From Evtepia sp. (GTDB lineage: Bacteria > Bacillota > Clostridia > Oscillospirales > Oscillospiraceae): 10,942 nt of DNA. The position numbers and the translations under genes were made by a program. Where the stretch lies: NCBI GenBank assembly GCA_029256465.1, contig JAQSXW010000016.1:1-10942 (forward strand), read 5' to 3'. Numbering within the stretch: position 1 is the first letter of the stretch; every line of letters starts with the position of its first letter. Under the pieces are notes generated by a model, which worked only from the letters and a program-made list of their open reading frames with translations, was not told the DNA's origin and ran no database searches. This document shows positions 7,782-10,942 of the stretch, piece by piece.

Positions 7782-9163
7782 TGTGCTTCACGTTCCTCTA
7801 AAAAAGATTGGATGGCATGGATCTGTGCCAGAACGGATTCTGTTGCCGGACCGCCATAGACGTTTCGGCCATTCACACAGGCTTCCACCGTTAAGTTCTC
7901 ATAAACATCCTCGCCAAAGAGAGGAGAGATTTCCTTATATTCTTCTAGGGGCAGAGTTTCCAAGGTGAATCCGGTACGGATACAGTGATCCACCAGTTTT
8001 CCTACGATACCATAGGCTTCTCGGAAGGGCATGCCTCGTTTGGCCAGATAATCGGCACAGTCGGTGGCGCTGATGAAGCCACCCGCAGCAGCGTTGCGCA
8101 TAGACTGTGGATTTACCGAGAGGGTATCGATCATGGCGGTGAAAACCGGCAGACACAGCTCAACGGTGTCAATGACATCGAAAACCGGCTCCTTATCTTC
8201 CTGCATGTCTTTATTGTAGGCCAAGGGGAGACCTTTCATAACGGTCAGCAGAGAAATCAGTGCACCGTAGACTCTTCCGGTCTTACCGCGAACCAATTCG
8301 GCCACATCGGGATTCTTCTTCTGTGGCATGATGGAGGAACCGGTGGCATAGGCATCGTCCAGCTCAATATACTTAAACTCCCAAGAGCACCAGAGGATAA
8401 TCTCCTCGGAAAAACGGGAGAGATGCATCATCATAATGGAACAGGCAGAGAGGAATTCTAGTGCAAAATCCCGGTCAGAGACGGCATCCAAAGAGTTATC
8501 CATGGGTTTTTGAAAGCCCAAAAGCTCTGCTGTGCGGAAGCGGTCGACCGGATGAGTGGAGGTGGCAAGGGCTCCGGCCCCCAAGGGGGATTCGTTCATT
8601 CGCTCCATACAGTCTTCAAAGCGGGTGATGTCCCGACGGAACATATTGGAGTAAGCCATGAGGGCGTGAGCGAAAGTGATGGGCTGGGCGCGTTGCAGGT
8701 GGGTGTATCCCGGCATAACCGCATCGGTATTTGCCTCCGCTTGTCTGACCAAAACCCGCTCTAAATCCAGGAGCATGGAACGGATGACCGCAATCTGCTC
8801 TTTCACGTAAAGGCGGAAATCCACAGCGACCTGATCATTTCTGCTGCGGGCAGTGTGAAGACGTTTGCCAGCATCGCCAATTCTTTTGGTGAGCAGAACC
8901 TCCATGTTCATGTGGATGTCTTCGTTATCCTCAGAAAACGTGACCACTCCGGCTTCGACATCCTCCAGAATGGCCTTGAGGCCTTCGATGATTTGTTCGG
9001 ATTCCTCCCTTGCAATGATCCCCTGTTCTCCCAGCATGGTGGCATGTGCGATGGAACCGGCGATATCCTGACGGTAAAGTCGGGCATCGAAGGAAATGGA
9101 GGAATTAAAATCGTTGACCTTAGAGTCGACTTCCTTCTGAAAACGGCCTGACCAAAGTTTCAT
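7778..9163 (-). CDS. argH: Argininosuccinate lyase
   Basis: Splits argininosuccinate into arginine and fumarate, the last step of the pathway; a cytoplasmic homotetramer of the fumarase/aspartase superfamily. The 461-residue length is standard. Motifs: MKLWSGRF at the N-terminus, HTARSRNDQ (103-111), [10 protein letters not shown] (152-161), and the superfamily signature [12 protein letters not shown] (275-286), which carries the catalytic serine loop. The start at 9163 matches the family N-terminus and has AAAGGA about 11 bases upstream. A longer in-frame reading to 9253 would translate hairpin sequence and has no family support. It is separated from argG by 173 bases but overlaps argC by 4 bases. 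All catalytic motifs are intact. Confidence 0.97.
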   Translation of the reverse strand: MKLWSGRFQKEVDSKVNDFNSSISFDARLYRQDIAGSIAHATMLGEQGIIAREESEQIIEGLKAILEDVEAGVVTFSEDNEDIHMNMEVLLTKRIGDAGKRLHTARSRNDQVAVDFRLYVKEQIAVIRSMLLDLERVLVRQAEANTDAVMPGYTHLQRAQPITFAHALMAYSNMFRRDITRFEDCMERMNESPLGAGALATSTHPVDRFRTAELLGFQKPMDNSLDAVSDRDFALEFLSACSIMMMHLSRFSEEIILWCSWEFKYIELDDAYATGSSIMPQKKNPDVAELVRGKTGRVYGALISLLTVMKGLPLAYNKDMQEDKEPVFDVIDTVELCLPVFTAMIDTLSVNPQSMRNAAAGGFISATDCADYLAKRGMPFREAYGIVGKLVDHCIRTGFTLETLPLEEYKEISPLFGEDVYENLTVEACVNGRNVYGGPATESVLAQIHAIQSFLEEREAQ

Positions 9164-9185
9164 GATAACGAACATCCTTTCTTGT

Positions 9186-9222
9186 GAGTCCCTTCGGGAC
9201 CCCGGGTACAGAAAAAACCCGG
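9186..9222 (-). promoter_or_regulatory. Two overlapping hairpins just before the argH ribosome site
   Basis: One stem pairs 9186-9192 with 9196-9202 (7 bp with one wobble, 3-base loop). The other pairs 9202-9207 with 9217-9222 (6 bp, loop rich in U in the minus-strand RNA). The stems share base 9202. The first ends 5 bases before the argH AAAGGA site. They may affect translation or RNA stability, but no known riboswitch or T-box motif was recognised. Confidence 0.5.
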
Positions 9223-9235
9223 CTAAAATTACGCA

Positions 9236-9264
9236 GGGCAGGGACGACAGCATCGCCCCTGCCC
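9236..9264 (-). terminator. Strong GC-rich hairpin in the argG-argH spacer (attenuator, weak terminator or processing stem)
   Basis: Arms 9236-9243 and 9257-9264 pair perfectly (GGGCAGGG with CCCTGCCC). Four more inner pairs, one a wobble, give about 12 bp and a 5-base loop. In the minus-strand transcript it lies 72 bases after the argG stop. The T-run that follows is short and offset (AATTTTAG). Partial termination that lowers argH and downstream expression is possible, as is simple protection of the argG 3' end. Confidence 0.5.
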
Positions 9265-9336
9265 AAATCGGTTCTAAGCTATGTCGACGGCAAGGGTCCT
9301 AATCACCCGAACAGAAACCGTACAGACCAGCTCAGT

Positions 9337-10557
9337 TTATTTCTTGAGGAGTCCCTGCTTGTGCATGGCCTGAACCTTGATGGGATGGCCAAAAAGATTG
9401 ATGAAGCCCTGGGAGTCCATCTGGTCATAATCGCTTTCTCCGAAGGTAGCAATGTCTTCCGAGTAAAGGGAATTGGGGGAGGTGACACCTGCATTGATGA
9501 TGTTACCCTTATAGAGCTTCAGCTTCACAGAGCCGGTGACGGGTTTTTGGGTTACATCCACAAAAGCGGAAAGCGCTTCACGCAGGGGAGTGTACCACTT
9601 GCCGTTATAGACCAATTCGCCAAAGGTGATGGCCACACGGCTTTTTTCATGCAGGGTGTCTTTATCGAGAGTTAAGGTTTCCAAAACCTTGTGTGCATGG
9701 TAGAGAATGGCTCCGCCAGGGGTCTCATAAACGCCGCGGCTCTTCATGCCGACCAGTCGGTTCTCGACCAGATCCAAGAGACCAATGCCATTTTTTCCGC
9801 CAACCTCATTCAAAACGCGGATCACATCAGACCCCTTCATTTTGACCCCATCGACGGAGACGGGAATGCCCTCTTCAAAGTCAATGGTAACATAGGTGGG
9901 TGCATCAGGAGCGTTGATAGGAGAAACGCTCATCTCTAAGAAACCCTCTTTTTCATAGGTGGGCTCCAATGCGGGATCTTCCAAATCGAGACCCTCGTGG
10001 CTGAGGTGCCACAGGTTCTTGTCCTTGGAGTAATTGGTTTCTCGGTTAATTTTGAGGGGGATATTGTGAGCTTCTGCGTAAGCGATTTCATCCTCACGGC
10101 TTTTCAGATCCCAAGTCCGCCAGGGGGCAATGATTTTCAGTTGAGGCGCATAAGCCTTGATGGCTAGCTCAAAACGAACCTGATCGTTTCCTTTACCGGT
10201 GCAGCCGTGGGCGATGGCATCTGCACCTTCCTTGAGTGCAATTTCTACAATGCGTTTTGCAATAATGGGTCTGGCGAAGGAGGTACCCAAGAGATAGCCT
10301 TCATAGTCAGCGCCAGCTTTCAGGGTGGGAATAATATATTCATCCACAAACTCATCGGTGAGATCTTCAATATAAAGCTTAGAGGCGCCGGTTTTAATTG
10401 CCTTTTCCTCTAAACCATCCAATTCGTCTCCTTGTCCAACATTGGCGGAGACGGCAATCACTTCACAATTATTGTAGTTTTCTTTCAGCCAGGGGATAAT
10501 CACAGAGGTATCTAAGCCGCCGGAATAGGCCAGCACTACTTTTTTAATGTCAGACAT
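9337..10557 (-). CDS. argG: Argininosuccinate synthase
   Basis: Joins citrulline and aspartate with ATP to form argininosuccinate; cytoplasmic homotetramer with a PP-loop ATP site. The product is 406 residues, normal for the family. Motifs: AYSGGLDTS (10-18) is the PP-loop, followed by [11 protein letters not shown] (91-101), [14 protein letters not shown] (117-130) and [17 protein letters not shown] (173-189). The start at 10557 has GGAGG 7 bases upstream and gives the family N-terminus [15 protein letters not shown] longer in-frame reading to 10662 would translate through the promoter and operator and is rejected. It is the first gene of the arginine cluster, so it is directly downstream of the ARG-box promoter. 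No residue is out of place. Confidence 0.97.
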   Translation of the reverse strand: MSDIKKVVLAYSGGLDTSVIIPWLKENYNNCEVIAVSANVGQGDELDGLEEKAIKTGASKLYIEDLTDEFVDEYIIPTLKAGADYEGYLLGTSFARPIIAKRIVEIALKEGADAIAHGCTGKGNDQVRFELAIKAYAPQLKIIAPWRTWDLKSREDEIAYAEAHNIPLKINRETNYSKDKNLWHLSHEGLDLEDPALEPTYEKEGFLEMSVSPINAPDAPTYVTIDFEEGIPVSVDGVKMKGSDVIRVLNEVGGKNGIGLLDLVENRLVGMKSRGVYETPGGAILYHAHKVLETLTLDKDTLHEKSRVAITFGELVYNGKWYTPLREALSAFVDVTQKPVTGSVKLKLYKGNIINAGVTSPNSLYSEDIATFGESDYDQMDSQGFINLFGHPIKVQAMHKQGLLKK

Positions 10558-10599
10558 GTTTTTTCCTCCAGTAAAGCCTTCTTGTTGTTCTTTGCTGAC

Positions 10600-10628
10600 A
10601 GGATACCACCAAATGAATGAAAATGCAA
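10600..10628 (-). promoter_or_regulatory. Probable promoter of the arg cluster
   Basis: On the minus strand, -35 TTGCAT (10628-10623), 17-base spacer and -10 TATCCT (10605-10600). TGG directly precedes the -10, giving an extended -10. The leader to the argG ATG would be about 36 bases. The hexamers are only moderate matches, but the -35 lies inside an ARG box, as expected for a repressed promoter. Confidence 0.55.
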
Positions 10629-10629
10629 G
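10612..10629. promoter_or_regulatory. ARG box 1 (ArgR/AhrC operator)
   Basis: AATGAATGAAAATGCAAG matches the B. subtilis-type consensus CATGAATAAAAATKCAAK (as recalled) at 16 of 18 positions. It overlaps the -35 of the argG promoter. The arginine-dependent hexameric repressor ArgR/AhrC is expected to bind here and switch off the cluster when arginine is plentiful. The regulator gene is not in the window. Confidence 0.65.
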
Positions 10630-10634
10630 AGAAA

Positions 10635-10652
10635 TATGAATAATAATTCGAG
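10635..10652. promoter_or_regulatory. ARG box 2 (ArgR/AhrC operator)
   Basis: TATGAATAATAATTCGAG matches the same consensus at 15 of 18 positions. It also fits the E. coli form TNTGAAT-WWWW-ATTCA with few mismatches. It lies 5 bases upstream of box 1, with starts 23 bases apart, close to the tandem spacing used by hexameric ArgR proteins. Confidence 0.65.
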
Positions 10653-10782
10653 TATTTTTCAAATTATTTAGGATATTCTCTACATATATTCATGGAATGC
10701 AAATCGAAGTGAATATTTTTTCTTTCTTGGCATGAGGGGGGAGACAAAGGACCAAGATTTTTCTCGTTTTGAAAAAATAGGA

Positions 10783-10811
10783 TTGTGACTAAATTATCAC
10801 TGTGCTATAAT
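10783..10811 (+). promoter_or_regulatory. Sigma-A-type promoter for the GNAT gene
   Basis: -35 TTGTGA (10783-10788), 17-base spacer and a perfect -10 TATAAT (10806-10811) preceded by TGC (extended -10). Transcription would start near 10818, about 45 bases before the ATG. The rest of the argG-GNAT interval (10653-10782) shows only AT-rich sequence and no gene. Confidence 0.75.
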
Positions 10812-10862
10812 GGAAAATATAGAAAGAAGCCACAGAAAAATTGAATGGGAGGCAATAACGAA

Positions 10863-10942
10863 ATGGAAATTAGAACTGCAACAATGGAAGACTTTGACTT
10901 GGCGTTTGACTACATTGAGAAACTGTGGACTTATAATACCTA
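10863..10942 (+). CDS. GNAT family N-acetyltransferase (partial, N-terminus only)
   Basis: Only 26 codons lie inside the window. The start MEIRTATMEDFDLAF, followed by YIEKLWTYNT, matches the first strand and helix of GNAT acetyltransferases, which move an acetyl group from acetyl-CoA to an amine. The acetyl-CoA binding motif would lie beyond the right edge. ATG at 10863 is preceded by GGGAGG 10 bases upstream and by a strong promoter. It is divergent from the arginine cluster. The substrate cannot be told, and a functional link to arginine is not shown. Confidence 0.7.
   Translation, partial: MEIRTATMEDFDLAFDYIEKLWTYNT

Noticed and set aside
9164..9253. N-terminal extension of ArgH by 30 residues
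   Set aside because: It would translate hairpin sequence, has no family support, and the ATG at 9163 has its own ribosome site.
9164..9336. T-box or other known riboswitch in the argG-argH spacer
   Set aside because: No T-box core (AGGGTGGNACCGCG-like) and no recognisable aptamer was found, only generic stems.
10558..10662. N-terminal extension of ArgG by 35 residues
   Set aside because: It runs through the promoter and ARG boxes; the ATG at 10557 has a near-ideal GGAGG site.
10633..10662. Alternative argG promoter with TTGAAA (10662-10657) and CATATT (10638-10633)
   Set aside because: 18-base spacer and a weak -10; the extended -10 promoter at 10600-10628 is favoured, though the two cannot be firmly separated.
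10678..10727. Further ARG boxes (CATGAAT half site near 10688-10694 on minus, TGAAT near 10710)
   Set aside because: Only about 10-11 of 18 positions match, which is expected by chance in AT-rich DNA.

Overview
The window looks like chromosomal DNA from a Clostridia-like Firmicute. The evidence is strong purine-rich ribosome binding sites, one TTG start, sigma-A promoters with extended -10 elements, ARG boxes close to the Bacillus AhrC consensus as recalled, and proteins with a low-GC Gram-positive flavour. The species cannot be named from the sequence. No tRNA, rRNA, CRISPR array, insertion sequence or phage gene was seen.

Layout. Positions 1-827 (minus) hold the first 275 codons of a TrkA-type potassium-channel regulator, cut by the left edge. 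A divergent promoter region (about 830-1087) separates it from a complete MATE-family exporter (1088-2437, plus). A perfect 18-bp inverted repeat (2439-2477) lies between this gene and the convergent arginine cluster. From 10557 down to 2511, seven minus-strand genes run argG, argH, argC, argJ, argB, an argD-like gene and argF. Upstream of argG are a promoter and two tandem ARG boxes. Facing away on the plus strand is the promoter and first 26 codons of a GNAT acetyltransferase, cut by the right edge.

How the genes work together. ArgJ makes N-acetylglutamate and recycles the acetyl group, ArgB phosphorylates it, ArgC reduces it, ArgD should transaminate it, ArgJ releases ornithine, ArgF makes citrulline, and ArgG and ArgH finish arginine. 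This is the cyclic acetyl route, so no argA or argE is needed. Carbamoyl-phosphate synthase is not in the window. Most gene gaps are short or are 4-base ATGA overlaps, which suggests one transcript. The exception is a 173-base hairpin-rich argG-argH spacer.

Main oddity. The argD position holds an intact, full-length class III aminotransferase-fold gene whose active site is stripped. The Schiff-base lysine is Gly, the Asp that pairs with the PLP ring nitrogen is Asn, the phosphate-binding Thr is Ala, and further motifs are changed. It looks like a pseudoenzyme kept in the middle of an otherwise normal arginine operon.
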